From: an uncultured Alphaproteobacteria bacterium
GTDB taxonomy: Bacteria; Pseudomonadota; Alphaproteobacteria; CAAHEQ01; UBA3637
Direction: 5' to 3'
NCBI GenBank assembly: GCA_937888725.1
Contig: CALARE010000040.1
Span: forward strand, 1-48,592
Length of the DNA: 48,592 nt
Shown: positions 17,202-25,965 of the stretch, in pieces
Layout of the letters: each line of letters opens with the position of its first letter
How positions within the stretch are numbered: the first letter of the stretch is position 1
Notes under the pieces: generated by a model
Database searches by the model: none
What the model was told of the DNA's origin: nothing
What the model saw: only the letters and a program-made list of their open reading frames with translations
Program-made: the position numbers and the translations under genes

Positions 17202-17735
17202 TTATTCAGCTGTTTCTTCTTTAACTGTTTTCTTTGTTGTTTTTTTAGCTTTTGGGGCTTTTTCTTCTTTTTCAGCCTTTTCAGCTTTTGCTGCTTTTGG
17301 AGCTTTAGCTGGTTTTTCAGCTTTTTCTTCTGTAGCAACTTCAACAACTTGACCAGAATCTTTACCTTTAGCTGTTACATCTCTGTCAACGAGTTCAATA
17401 ATACCCATTGGAGCACAATCCCCAAAGCGGAAACCTGCTTTTAAAACACGAACATAACCACCTGGACGAGATTGATAACGAGGAGCCAAAACAGTCAACA
17501 ATTTTTCCGTCATTGCTTCATCACGCAAGAAAGAAATCAATTGACGACGAACATGCAATGTATTTGTCTTTCCTTTTGTGATTAATTTTTCAATAATTGG
17601 ACGCAATTCTTTTGCTTTTGGCAATGTTGTTTTAATTTGTTCATGTTTAATTAATGAAACAGCCATATTTGCAAACATTGAACGGCGATGAGCTGCTTTT
17701 TTATTCAATGTTCTTTTTTTAAATCCGTGACGCAT
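17202..17735 (-). CDS. rplQ: 50S ribosomal protein L17 with long Ala/Lys/Glu tail
   Basis: Residues 1-~120 are a normal L17 (MRHGFKKRTLNKKAAHRRSM start, LAPRYQSRPGGYVRVLK core), which sits near the exit tunnel of the large subunit. A ~55-residue tail of Ala, Lys, Glu and Thr follows, making 177 residues in all. The tail includes APKAKKTTKK, identical to a stretch in the tail of L22 in this window. It is the last gene of the cluster, after rpoA, and is followed by a strong terminator. Confidence 0.97.
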   Translation of the reverse strand: MRHGFKKRTLNKKAAHRRSMFANMAVSLIKHEQIKTTLPKAKELRPIIEKLITKGKTNTLHVRRQLISFLRDEAMTEKLLTVLAPRYQSRPGGYVRVLKAGFRFGDCAPMGIIELVDRDVTAKGKDSGQVVEVATEEKAEKPAKAPKAAKAEKAEKEEKAPKAKKTTKKTVKEETAE

Positions 17736-17825
17736 TTTTCATTCCTTTCTTTCATCACAAAGCCTTGACGCGCAAAGCTGATAATACATACTAACCATCC
17801 ACACCTCCAACGCTGGCAATGTAAA

Positions 17826-17864
17826 GGTTAGACGCCAGAAACAACTCTGGCGATTTTTCTAACC
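17826..17864 (-). promoter_or_regulatory. Two-tier hairpin between rpoA and rplQ
   Basis: GGTTAG/CTAACC (outer) encloses GCCAGA/TCTGGC (inner), a few bases past the rpoA stop in the minus-strand message. No T-run follows on that strand, so it looks like a processing or stability hairpin rather than a terminator. The rpoA-rplQ gap (133 bases) is the longest in the cluster. Confidence 0.5.
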
Positions 17865-17868
17865 AAAA

Positions 17869-18882
17869 TTAGTTGTCTGTATCAACTGTTGCTGATAAGA
17901 CTTCCAAATCTTCTGGTGGCCAACCTTCAACTTGCATACCTAAATGCAAATCCATTTCAGCCAATAACTCTTTAATTTCATTGAGTGATTTACGACCAAA
18001 GTTTGGTGTTCTGAGCATTTCAGACTCTGTTTTTTGGACCAAATCACCAATGTAAATAATGTTGTCATTCTTCAAGCAGTTAGCAGAACGAACGGACAAT
18101 TCAAGTTCATCCACTTTTAAGAGCAAGTTTTTGTTGAATGGCAACTCAGCAATCTTATCTTCGATTGTTGTTTCTTCTGGTTCTTCAAAGTTGATGAATG
18201 ATTTGAGTTGTTCTTGCATAATGCGTGCTGCTAATGCAACCGCATCTTCTGGAGAAACAACACCATTTGTTTCAACTGTTAAATAAAGTTTATCATAGTC
18301 AGTTTGTTGACCAACACGAGCATTTACAACTTTGTAAACAACTGATTTAACAGGAGAATAAATCGAATCAATTGGAATTAATCCAATTGGACAATCTTCT
18401 GGTCTGTTTTGTGAAGCAACAACATAACCCTTACCTGTTGAAACCATCATTTCAATATTGATTGAAGCACCTGCATCTAATGTACAGATAACAGCTTCAG
18501 GATTCATAATTTCAACACTTTGATTTGTTGTGATTTGCCCTGCTGTAACAACAGCTGGACCAGTTGCATTCAAATAAATGCGTTGTGGTGCATCAGAGTC
18601 AACCTTTAAAGCCAACCCTTTGATGTTCAAGATAATTTCTGTCACATCTTCACGAACACCTGGAATTGATGAAAACTCATGCAAAACGCCATCAATTTTA
18701 ATCGCATTAACAGCACCACCTTGCAAAGATGAGAGCAAAATACGACGCAAAGCGTTCCCAAGTGTTGTACCAAACCCGCGTTCTAAAGGTTCAACCACCA
18801 TCGTTGCCTTAAACCCTGGAACAATTGTGTCCACAGAAAGGTTAGATGGTTTAATCAAATCTTGCCAGTTTTTTTGTATCAT
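17869..18882 (-). CDS. rpoA: RNA polymerase alpha subunit
   Basis: At 337 residues it is the usual length. The N-terminal dimerisation domain begins near ERGFGTTLGNALRRILLSS (about residues 33-51). The C-terminal DNA-binding domain is at about 250-325, with LSVRSANCLKNDNI (the arginine that contacts UP elements and activators) and TPNFGRKSLNEIKE. It scaffolds beta and beta' in the core enzyme. It lies in the rpsM-rpsK-rpoA-rplQ group, as is typical for bacteria. Confidence 0.98.
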   Translation of the reverse strand: MIQKNWQDLIKPSNLSVDTIVPGFKATMVVEPLERGFGTTLGNALRRILLSSLQGGAVNAIKIDGVLHEFSSIPGVREDVTEIILNIKGLALKVDSDAPQRIYLNATGPAVVTAGQITTNQSVEIMNPEAVICTLDAGASINIEMMVSTGKGYVVASQNRPEDCPIGLIPIDSIYSPVKSVVYKVVNARVGQQTDYDKLYLTVETNGVVSPEDAVALAARIMQEQLKSFINFEEPEETTIEDKIAELPFNKNLLLKVDELELSVRSANCLKNDNIIYIGDLVQKTESEMLRTPNFGRKSLNEIKELLAEMDLHLGMQVEGWPPEDLEVLSATVDTDN

Positions 18883-18947
18883 AATAAGGTTCCCTTTACA
18901 AAAAGTGTTTAAAAGAGCAAGTTGTTTGCTCTTTTTATTAAAACAAA

Positions 18948-19343
18948 TTAAACTCTGCGACGTTTACGTGCACGGCACCCATTATGTGGGATTGAGGTAA
19001 TATCCTTAATAGATGTGATAACCAAACCAACAGCTTGAAAAGCACGGAGAGCTGATTCACGACCAGAACCTGGACCTGTGACCAATACATCAATTGTTTT
19101 CAAACCGTGTTCAACAGCTTTGCGTGCTGCATCATCAGCAGCCATTTGTGCTGCATATGGTGTTGATTTTCTTGAGCCTTTAAAACCTTTTAAACCAGCA
19201 GATGACCAAGAAATTGTGTTTCCTTGTGTATCTGTGATTGTAACCATTGTGTTATTAAATGTAGAATTCACATGAGCAACGCCCACAGAGATATTCTTTT
19301 TATCGCGATTTTTTGTCCGCGTTGCGACTTTCTTTTCAGCCAT
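18948..19343 (-). CDS. rpsK: 30S ribosomal protein S11
   Basis: This 131-residue protein has the S11 core: AHVNSTFNNTMVTITD, then GFKGSRKSTPYAAQMAA, then PGSGRESALRA, and the basic end HNGCRARKRRRV. It binds the platform of the small subunit near the mRNA exit. It follows rpsM by 17 bases. Confidence 0.98.
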   Translation of the reverse strand: MAEKKVATRTKNRDKKNISVGVAHVNSTFNNTMVTITDTQGNTISWSSAGLKGFKGSRKSTPYAAQMAADDAARKAVEHGLKTIDVLVTGPGSGRESALRAFQAVGLVITSIKDITSIPHNGCRARKRRRV

Positions 19344-19360
19344 AAAATATCCTTTCTATA

Positions 19361-19738
19361 CTATTTTGTTACTTTCTTCTTACCTGCAATGGCAACTGCT
19401 TTACCTTTGCGAGTACGAGCGTTCGTATGAGTGCGTTGTCCACGGACTGGCAACCCTTTACGATGACGCAAACCACGATAACAACCTAAATCCATCAATC
19501 TCTTGATGTTTAAGGATACTTCACGACGTAAGTCACCTTCAACGCGATAATTGTTGTCAATTAATTCGCGAATTTTTAATGTTTCTTCATCTGTTAATTC
19601 ATTCACACGTTTATGTGAATCAATATTAAGTGTGCTGCAAATTTCTTCAGCCTTTTTCCGACCAATACCATAAATATATGTTAAACCAATAACAACAATT
19701 TTTGAGGTCGGTATATTTACACCAGCAATACGTGCCAA
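19361..19738 (-). CDS. rpsM: 30S ribosomal protein S13
   Basis: At 125 residues it shows MARIAGVNIP, the GIGRKKAEEIC helix-turn region, RREVSLNIKRLMDLGCYRGLRHRKGLPVRGQRTHTNARTR in pieces, and a basic C-terminus that reaches the P-site tRNA. It is the first gene after the perfect promoter at 19818-19846, so it heads a separate alpha transcription unit. Confidence 0.98.
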   Translation of the reverse strand: MARIAGVNIPTSKIVVIGLTYIYGIGRKKAEEICSTLNIDSHKRVNELTDEETLKIRELIDNNYRVEGDLRREVSLNIKRLMDLGCYRGLRHRKGLPVRGQRTHTNARTRKGKAVAIAGKKKVTK

Positions 19739-19817
19739 GGTACTTTCTCCATTAACCTAATAAAAAATAATAACTATTTCATCTAATCACTATGACTAGA
19801 CACTTAAACGAGTGGGA

Positions 19818-19846
19818 ATTATACAGCATTTATCGTTCAATGTCAA
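19818..19846 (-). promoter_or_regulatory. Perfect-consensus sigma70 promoter inside the ribosomal cluster
   Basis: On the minus strand TTGACA (19841-19846) and TATAAT (19818-19823) are separated by exactly 17 bases. It sits in the 116-base gap between adk and rpsM and should drive rpsM-rpsK-rpoA-rplQ independently of the upstream genes. The remaining leader of ~75 bases is open to S4-like autoregulation, but I see no certain structure. Confidence 0.9.
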
Positions 19847-19854
19847 GCCTTAAA

Positions 19855-20535
19855 TCAATAGCCTACTATTTTTCTTATTTTTTCACTAACAACGTCAATG
19901 GGTCCCGTCCCATCAACGCACACTAAGAGCCCCTTTTGTTCGTAGTAAGGTATAACTGGAGCCGTTACAGAGCGGAACGTCCGGAGTCTAGATACAACCG
20001 TTTCATAGGTATCGTCAGCCCGCCTTGTAAATTCTTTACAACCACATTCATCGCATATTCCAAATGATGTGGTCTGTTTAAACTTTTCATGATAGAGCGT
20101 TCCACAATTTGCACATTGAAAACGACCAATAATCCGATCAATGACATAATCATCTGGAACTTGCAACAACAAGACCAAATCAACGCCCATATTATAATCT
20201 CTATATTTTCGTGAGGCTAAATCCTTATCCAACACCTTTGCTTGTGGCAACTCTCTTGGAAAGCCATCTAAAATATAGCCCGCTGCGTTTTCTGGTTTTA
20301 GCAACTCATTTTCCATCAAACGAACAGCCAATTTATTAGGAACCATATTCCCTTTATCTATTAATCTCTTAACTTCTTGAGCCTCTTTAGAAGTCCCTTT
20401 TGCAACACCTCTTAAAATATCGCCCATCGAAAACGCATTAATCCCAAGCTTTTCGGCTAAAATAGCACTTTGCGTTCCTTTTCCGCTCCCTGGAGCACCC
20501 ATCATCACGATATGTCTTTTTAATGGTGTTTGCAT
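19855..20535 (-). CDS. adk: Adenylate kinase, zinc-LID type
   Basis: It converts AMP and ATP to two ADP. The P-loop GAPGSGKGT is at residues 13-21 and DGFPR at 90-94. The LID carries four cysteines, C141-x2-C144 and C161-x2-C164, the zinc-binding version usual in Gram-positives and some proteobacteria. Its 226 residues fit the long-form enzyme. Its place between secY and rpsM is typical of alphaproteobacteria. The gap to secY is 16 bases, so it is probably co-transcribed with secY. Confidence 0.97.
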   Translation of the reverse strand: MQTPLKRHIVMMGAPGSGKGTQSAILAEKLGINAFSMGDILRGVAKGTSKEAQEVKRLIDKGNMVPNKLAVRLMENELLKPENAAGYILDGFPRELPQAKVLDKDLASRKYRDYNMGVDLVLLLQVPDDYVIDRIIGRFQCANCGTLYHEKFKQTTSFGICDECGCKEFTRRADDTYETVVSRLRTFRSVTAPVIPYYEQKGLLVCVDGTGPIDVVSEKIRKIVGY

Positions 20536-20551
20536 TTTGTCCCCCTAAATA

Positions 20552-21883
20552 TTATAAACGACCTTTTAATTTTGCTTTCTTAATCAATCCTTCATAGCGA
20601 TGTGCAATGAGATGTGATTGAATTTGTGAAACTGTTTCCATAATTACAGAAACAACGATTAAAAGCGTTGTTCCACCTAATACAAATGGAATCCCCACTT
20701 TTGAAATCAAAAATTCAGGCAATACACAAAGTATCGTCAAATAAACAGCACCTAATAATGTTAAACGTGTAATCACATAATCTAAATATTCAGCAGTATT
20801 TTTCCCTGGACGAATCCCAGCTACAAAACCACCTTGTTTTTTCAAATTTTCAGCTGTTTCCATTGGATTTGATTGAATCCCTGTATAAAAGAATGTAAAG
20901 AAAAACACCAATGCTGCAAATGTCAATAAATATAACCAATTACCATGGCTTAAAGCAACAGCTAATGTATTGACAAAATCAGATGTTGAGTCTTTTGATG
21001 AAAATTGCACAATCGCAACAGGAATTGCCAAAATAGCACTTGCAAAAATTGGAGGCATTACCCCTGTTGGGTTAATTTTTAATGGTAAATGTGAATTTGC
21101 CCCTTGCATCATACGGTTACCCATTTGACGTTTTGGATATTGAATTGGGATTCTGCGTTGAGCCCTTTCAATAAAGACGACAATATAAATAATCGCAAAT
21201 GTCATGACCATCAAAAAGAGTAAAAGTGGCGTTGACAAGGAACCAACTCTGTTTTCTTCAAAAACACGAACCAAAGCTTCTGGGATACCAGCAACGATAC
21301 CTGTCATAATAATTAAAGAGGCGCCATTTCCCACGCCCCGAGCAGTAATTTGCTCTCCAAGCCATACAACAAACATTGTCCCACCAAGCAATGAAACAAC
21401 TGTGGACAATTCAAACATGAAATGTGACGGCATAATAACCGCATTCGCACTTTCAAGCGCACGAGCCATAAAAAACGCTTGAACAACTGTAATTAAAACC
21501 GTTAAATAACGTGTATATTGATTGATTTTTCTAAAACCTGATTCCCCTTCTTTTTTAAGTGCCATTAATGAAGGAATCACACTCGCAGCTAACTGAACAA
21601 TAATCGATGCCGAGATATATGGCATAATGTTCAATGCTAAAATTGACATACGGGATAATGCACCCCCCGTAAAGGCGTTAAACATCCCCAGAAGACCCCC
21701 ACTATTTTCAGAGAAAAACTCTGTTAAAACAGTGGGGTTAATTCCTGGAAATGGAATATATGTGCCCAAACGAAACACAATTAAAGCAAACAAGGTGAAC
21801 AACAATCGCTTTTGTAGATCTTTTGCTTTCGAAAAAGCCGAAAAATCCATATTTGATGCTAATTTATCAGACATTGACGCCAT
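20552..21883 (-). CDS. secY: Preprotein translocase subunit SecY
   Basis: This 443-residue inner-membrane protein has ten predicted helices and is the channel of the Sec translocon. Visible landmarks are RLGTYIPFPGIN near residue 40, the plug region GGLLGMFNAFTGGALSRMSI, the ARGVGNGASLIIM segment, and the cytoplasmic loop ERAQRRIPIQYPKR. It serves the many signal-peptide proteins in this window. It sits between rplO and adk. Confidence 0.98.
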   Translation of the reverse strand: MASMSDKLASNMDFSAFSKAKDLQKRLLFTLFALIVFRLGTYIPFPGINPTVLTEFFSENSGGLLGMFNAFTGGALSRMSILALNIMPYISASIIVQLAASVIPSLMALKKEGESGFRKINQYTRYLTVLITVVQAFFMARALESANAVIMPSHFMFELSTVVSLLGGTMFVVWLGEQITARGVGNGASLIIMTGIVAGIPEALVRVFEENRVGSLSTPLLLFLMVMTFAIIYIVVFIERAQRRIPIQYPKRQMGNRMMQGANSHLPLKINPTGVMPPIFASAILAIPVAIVQFSSKDSTSDFVNTLAVALSHGNWLYLLTFAALVFFFTFFYTGIQSNPMETAENLKKQGGFVAGIRPGKNTAEYLDYVITRLTLLGAVYLTILCVLPEFLISKVGIPFVLGGTTLLIVVSVIMETVSQIQSHLIAHRYEGLIKKAKLKGRL

Positions 21884-21907
21884 TGTTGTTCTCTCCTTAT
21901 TTTTTTA

Positions 21908-22447
21908 TTATGCTTTTTTTGTTTTCTTTGGTGCTGTTTTTGGTTCTTTTTTAGAAGTCTTTTGACCTTTAACAAGAACTGTTTCTTTTTTTGGTTCTAA
22001 GATTAATTGACCGCCTGCTTTTTCAACAGCTGCTTGAGCTGCTTTTGAAGCACCAGCAACACGAAGTGTCACTTTGCTTGTCAATTCACCTGTTGCCAAT
22101 AAGCGGATACCATCTTTCATACGTTTAATCAAGCCAGCTTCCATTAATGTTACACCGTTGATTTCTTGATCAGCTGATAAGATAGATGCATCAATTGCTT
22201 TTTGGATTGTTCCCAAATTGATTTCAGCGAAGCTTAAACGAAGTGGGTTGTTAAATCCACGACGTGGTAAGCGACGGAAGATTGGCATTTGACCACCTTC
22301 AAATCCTTTAATAGAAACACCAGTTCTCGATTTTTGACCTTTGAACCCGCGTCCACCAGTGCGGCCCTTTCCAGAGCCGACACCGCGTGAAACACGCATT
22401 GACTCTTTACGAGCCCCTTTGTTATCACGAATTTGATTTAATTTCAT
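21908..22447 (-). CDS. rplO: 50S ribosomal protein L15 with Lys-rich tail
   Basis: Residues 1-~150 are L15 (MKLNQIRDNKGARK, then GSGKGRTGGRGFKGQKSR, then GFEGGQMPIFRRLPRRGF). A ~28-residue Lys/Thr/Pro tail brings it to 179 residues. It starts 11 bases after the rpsE stop, leaving no room for rpmD (L30), which usually lies between them. Confidence 0.97.
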   Translation of the reverse strand: MKLNQIRDNKGARKESMRVSRGVGSGKGRTGGRGFKGQKSRTGVSIKGFEGGQMPIFRRLPRRGFNNPLRLSFAEINLGTIQKAIDASILSADQEINGVTLMEAGLIKRMKDGIRLLATGELTSKVTLRVAGASKAAQAAVEKAGGQLILEPKKETVLVKGQKTSKKEPKTAPKKTKKA

Positions 22448-22458
22448 AGCATTCTTCC

Positions 22459-23052
22459 TTATTCTGCATCTTTAACGATTGCACCGTCACGACGGCTAAC
22501 AATATCTCCAACTTTTTTACCACGTTTTGCAGCAACTGTTCTTGGAGAATATAAAGATGTTAAAGCATTAAATGTTGCACGAACCATGTTGTGTGGATTT
22601 GAAGAACCTGTGCATTTTGCGACAACGTCTTGAATACCCATTACTTCAAAAATAGCACGCATTGGACCACCAGCGATGATACCTGTACCAGCAGGAGCTG
22701 TTCTAAGTGTCACATGGCCAGCACCAAATGTACCTAATACGTCATGGTGTAATGTGCGACCTTCTCTTAAAGGAACACGAATTAAATTACGGCGAGCACG
22801 TTCCGTAGCTTTTTTAATTGCATCAGGAACTTCTTTCGCTTTTGCGTGAGCAAAACCTAAACGGCCTTTTTGATCCCCAACAACAACCAAAGCTGCAAAA
22901 GCAAATCTTTTACCACCTTTAACTGTTTTGGAAACACGATTCACGTGAATTACACGATCTGTGAATTCATCAGCGGCTCTTTCCACTTTAACGTCAGCAT
23001 CACGTTCTTTGCGAGGACGACGTTTCTTTTCTTGAATTTCATTTTCTGCCAT
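22459..23052 (-). CDS. rpsE: 30S ribosomal protein S5
   Basis: At 197 residues it has the double-stranded-RNA-binding N-domain (ADEFTDRVIHVNRVSKTVKGG, FAALVVVGDQKGRLGFA) and the GTGIIAGGPMRAIFEVMG core. A charged N-terminal extension (KKRRPRKERDADVKVER) precedes it. S5 lines the mRNA entry and affects fidelity. The next gene is rplO rather than rpmD. Confidence 0.98.
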   Translation of the reverse strand: MAENEIQEKKRRPRKERDADVKVERAADEFTDRVIHVNRVSKTVKGGKRFAFAALVVVGDQKGRLGFAHAKAKEVPDAIKKATERARRNLIRVPLREGRTLHHDVLGTFGAGHVTLRTAPAGTGIIAGGPMRAIFEVMGIQDVVAKCTGSSNPHNMVRATFNALTSLYSPRTVAAKRGKKVGDIVSRRDGAIVKDAE

Positions 23053-23061
23053 TGTTTTCTC

Positions 23062-23412
23062 CTAAAAAGATAATCCAGCTTCACGAGCTGCTTCTGCAAC
23101 CGCTTTAACTCGGCCATGATATAAGTAACCGCTACGATCAAAAACAACTTCTTTGAGGCCTGCTTGAATAGCTCTTTCAGCAACGAGTTTGCCAACAGCT
23201 GCAGCACCTGCAACAGTTGAACCTTTTGCTGTGATTTCTTTATCTTTTGAAGATGCTGAAACCAATGTGATACCTTTTTTATCGTCAATGATTTGAGCAT
23301 AAATGTTCTTTTCTGAACGATAGACTGATAATCTTAAACGATCACCAGCATTTTGTTTCAAACCCCAACGGATACGTGCTTTACGACGGTCATGTTTAGT
23401 AATTTGTTTCAT
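23062..23412 (-). CDS. rplR: 50S ribosomal protein L18
   Basis: This 116-residue protein binds 5S rRNA with L5. Landmarks are the basic N-terminus KHDRRKARIRW, RLSVYRSEKNIYAQIIDD, and the end DRSGYLYHGRVKAVAEAAREAGLSF (in pieces). It lies between rplF and rpsE with gaps of about ten bases. Confidence 0.97.
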   Translation of the reverse strand: MKQITKHDRRKARIRWGLKQNAGDRLRLSVYRSEKNIYAQIIDDKKGITLVSASSKDKEITAKGSTVAGAAAVGKLVAERAIQAGLKEVVFDRSGYLYHGRVKAVAEAAREAGLSF

Positions 23413-23423
23413 TTTTCTATCCC

Positions 23424-23957
23424 TTATTTCTTCTTACCGACTTTACGCAAAATGGTTTCTTCTTCATATTTAACCCCTTTGCCTTTGTACGGTTCTGGTG
23501 AACGATAGGAACGGATTTCAGATGCAACTTGTCCAACCAATTGCTTATCTGCACTTGTCAATTCAATGACAGTTGGTTGTGGAGTAGCGCATTGAACGCC
23601 TTTTGGTAATTCATAATCGATATCATGGCTGTAACCCAATGACAATTTAACTTTGTTACCTTGTGCTTGAGCTTTATAACCAACACCGATTAATTCCAAT
23701 TTGCGTTTAAAGCCTTCTGAAACGCCCAACACCATATTTTGAATGTTAGCACGCATTGTTCCCCAAAGCATACGATGTTCTTTTGAATCTGAAAGTGGAC
23801 GAACAACGATTTCGTCATTTTCTTGAACAACGCTAACGCCATAGGGCAGATGAGCTTTCAATTCACCTAATTTACCTTTAATAACAATTTCTTCGGCAGA
23901 AATTGTAGCTGTAACACCAGCTGGCATTTTAACAGGATGTTTACCAATACGAGACAT
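23424..23957 (-). CDS. rplF: 50S ribosomal protein L6
   Basis: At 177 residues it has the two tandem L6 folds: MSRIGKHPV at the start and the C-terminal signature PEPYKGKGVKYEEE. L6 is near the sarcin-ricin loop and factor-binding site. It is placed normally between rpsH and rplR. Confidence 0.98.
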   Translation of the reverse strand: MSRIGKHPVKMPAGVTATISAEEIVIKGKLGELKAHLPYGVSVVQENDEIVVRPLSDSKEHRMLWGTMRANIQNMVLGVSEGFKRKLELIGVGYKAQAQGNKVKLSLGYSHDIDYELPKGVQCATPQPTVIELTSADKQLVGQVASEIRSYRSPEPYKGKGVKYEEETILRKVGKKK

Positions 23958-23969
23958 TGTTTTTTCCTC

Positions 23970-24368
23970 CTAAAATACTTTACACAAAACTTCGCCACCT
24001 AAATTAGCTTGGCGAGCTTCATGATCAGACATAACGCCTGATGGTGTTGATAATACATAGATACCGAGACCATTATAGAATCTTGGTAAATCTTTTACTT
24101 TTGAATAAACACGACGTCCTGGTGTTGAAACACGTTGGATTTCTTTAATAACAGGTTTATCTTCAAAGTACTTTAATTCAATTTTGAATTCGCTGACTCC
24201 TGGACGGACATCAATGCGTTCAAAACCACGAATGTAACCTTCTCTTTTCAAAACTTCTAAAACGTTTGCACGTAATTTTGAAGCAGGAGCTGTTACAAAA
24301 CTTTTATGAGCAAGCCCACCATTTCTAATGCGTGTGAGCATATCACCCAATGGATCTGTCATAGACAT
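23970..24368 (-). CDS. rpsH: 30S ribosomal protein S8
   Basis: This 132-residue protein shows DPLGDMLTRIRNG at the start and the C-terminal rRNA-binding motif LSTPSGVMSDHEARQANLGGEVLC in pieces. S8 binds 16S rRNA helix 21 and in E. coli represses the spc operon; whether it does here is unknown. Confidence 0.98.
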   Translation of the reverse strand: MSMTDPLGDMLTRIRNGGLAHKSFVTAPASKLRANVLEVLKREGYIRGFERIDVRPGVSEFKIELKYFEDKPVIKEIQRVSTPGRRVYSKVKDLPRFYNGLGIYVLSTPSGVMSDHEARQANLGGEVLCKVF

Positions 24369-24380
24369 GTTGCGTCCTCC

Positions 24381-24686
24381 TTACCAACTTGACTTTGTCA
24401 TACCAGGGATTTGACCTTCGTTGGCCAATTTTCTTAACTGGATACGACTCATTTCTAATTTACGATAGTTACCATGTGAACGACCTGTTAATTTACAGCG
24501 TCTGTGAACTCTTGTTTGAGAAGAGTTTCTTGGCAACTTGGCTAATTTGATACCTGCTTCCCAGCGTTGTTCTGGAGTAGCATTAGGATCTGCAACAATT
24601 GCCTTTAACTCAGCACGTTTATTGGCGTATTTTTTCACCAATTTTTCACGTTTTAAGTTTCTATTAATTAAACATTTTTTTGACAT
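24381..24686 (-). CDS. rpsN: 30S ribosomal protein S14, zinc-free type
   Basis: At 101 residues it is the long S14 form. It lacks the paired CxxC motifs of the short zinc form and ends in GQIPGMTKSSW. It has RVHRRCKLTGRSHGNYRKLEMSR in pieces, the rRNA-binding core. It follows rplE by 11 bases. Confidence 0.97.
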   Translation of the reverse strand: MSKKCLINRNLKREKLVKKYANKRAELKAIVADPNATPEQRWEAGIKLAKLPRNSSQTRVHRRCKLTGRSHGNYRKLEMSRIQLRKLANEGQIPGMTKSSW

Positions 24687-24697
24687 GTTCTCATTCC

Positions 24698-25240
24698 TTA
24701 TTTCATAAATGGCATACCAAAACCTGCTAAGAGAGCTTTTGCTTCTTCATCAGTTTTAGCTGTTGTTGCAATACAAATGTCCATACCGCGAATCTTGTCA
24801 ACTGTATCATAGTTGATTTCAAGAAAGACTATTTGTTCTTTCAAACCAAAAGCATAGTTGCCATGGCCGTCAAAACTTTTGCTTGGAACACCTCTAAAGT
24901 CACGAACACGTGGAAGAGCCATTGTGATTAAACGATCTAAAAATTCATACATTTTATCACGGCGTAAAGTTACTTTACAACCAATTGGCATACCTTCACG
25001 AAGTTTGAATGTGGCAATAGACTTTTTGGAATGAGTCAAAACTGGTTTTTGACCAGCAATGGCTTCCATGTCTTTTAAAGCACCTTCTAATGCTTTACGA
25101 TCTTCTGTTGCTTCACCAACGCCCATGTTTAAGACGATTTTATCTAAACGTGGGAGTTCCATCTTGTTTTTATAGCCAAATTTGGCTAACAAAGCGGGAG
25201 CAATTTCTTCATCATATTTCTTTTTTAATCTTGCTGTCAT
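24698..25240 (-). CDS. rplE: 50S ribosomal protein L5
   Basis: This 180-residue protein has LDKIVLNMGVGEA, the loop GQKPVLTHSKKSIATFKLR (in pieces) and RVRDFRGV. L5 binds 5S rRNA and contacts S13 and P-site tRNA across the subunit bridge. It follows rplX by 11 bases. Confidence 0.98.
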   Translation of the reverse strand: MTARLKKKYDEEIAPALLAKFGYKNKMELPRLDKIVLNMGVGEATEDRKALEGALKDMEAIAGQKPVLTHSKKSIATFKLREGMPIGCKVTLRRDKMYEFLDRLITMALPRVRDFRGVPSKSFDGHGNYAFGLKEQIVFLEINYDTVDKIRGMDICIATTAKTDEEAKALLAGFGMPFMK

Positions 25241-25251
25241 GATGTATTCCC

Positions 25252-25566
25252 TTATTTACTGATTACTTCGCCTGAACGTTTTGCAACGCGGACTTTTTGA
25301 CCGTTTTCAACTTTAAAACCAACACGTGTTGCTTTGCCAGATTTTGGATCAATTAAAGCAACGTTTGAAACGTGGATAGGAGCTTCTTTTGAAACAATCC
25401 CACCAGCTGATTCTTGAGTTGGTTTTGTGTGACGTTTAACTAAATTGATGCCTTGAACAACAACTTTGTTTTCTTTTGGCATAGATTTAATCACTTCACC
25501 TGTTTTACCTTTATCACGGCCAGTAATCACGATTACTTGATCACCTTTTTTAATTTTCATAGCCAT
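25252..25566 (-). CDS. rplX: 50S ribosomal protein L24
   Basis: At 104 residues it carries the KOW motif near the start (KKGDQVIVITGRDKGKTGEV). A second ATG two codons in could also be the start; GGAGG upstream suits either. L24 helps start large-subunit assembly and lines the exit tunnel. The start codon lies one base past the rplN stop. Confidence 0.97.
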   Translation of the reverse strand: MAMKIKKGDQVIVITGRDKGKTGEVIKSMPKENKVVVQGINLVKRHTKPTQESAGGIVSKEAPIHVSNVALIDPKSGKATRVGFKVENGQKVRVAKRSGEVISK

Positions 25567-25567
25567 C

Positions 25568-25936
25568 TTATAATACCTCCGGAGCTAAAGACATAATTTT
25601 GGTATAGTTTTTAGCACGTAATTCACGTGTGACTGGGCCAAAGATACGTGTACCGATTGGTTCACCGTCTTTGTTAACCAACACAACTGCGTTTGAATCA
25701 AAGCGAATGGCTGTACCATCTTGTCTATGAATTTCTTTTGATGTTCTAACGATTAAAGCGCGTTGAACATCACCTTTCTTGACTTTCCCACGTGGTTTTG
25801 CCTTTTTGACGGAAACAATAATCACATCTCCGACTGAAGCAACCTTACGTTTTGAGCCACCAATAACTTTAATACATTGAACTTTCAATGCACCTGAGTT
25901 ATCAGCAACATCAAGGTTTGTTTCTACTTGAATCAT
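25568..25936 (-). CDS. rplN: 50S ribosomal protein L14
   Basis: This 122-residue protein has MIQVETNLDVADNSGA at the start, GDVIIVSVKKAKPRGKVKKG (in pieces) and the end FGPVTRELR. L14 forms an intersubunit bridge and is the binding site for the silencing factor RsfS. It is the first gene of the spc part of the cluster. Confidence 0.98.
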   Translation of the reverse strand: MIQVETNLDVADNSGALKVQCIKVIGGSKRKVASVGDVIIVSVKKAKPRGKVKKGDVQRALIVRTSKEIHRQDGTAIRFDSNAVVLVNKDGEPIGTRIFGPVTRELRAKNYTKIMSLAPEVL

Positions 25937-25965
25937 TGGTATTTCCTTCCTTAGTTAGAATCCAA

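Noticed and set aside
16868..17224. Plus-strand ORFs of 98-118 codons over the C-rich stretch
   Set aside because: Low-complexity Pro/Thr/His product, no ribosome site, and it runs through the rplQ terminator.
17045..17347. Lys-rich minus-strand ORF crossing the rplQ end
   Set aside because: Frame shadow of the Ala/Lys tail of L17 running through the terminator.
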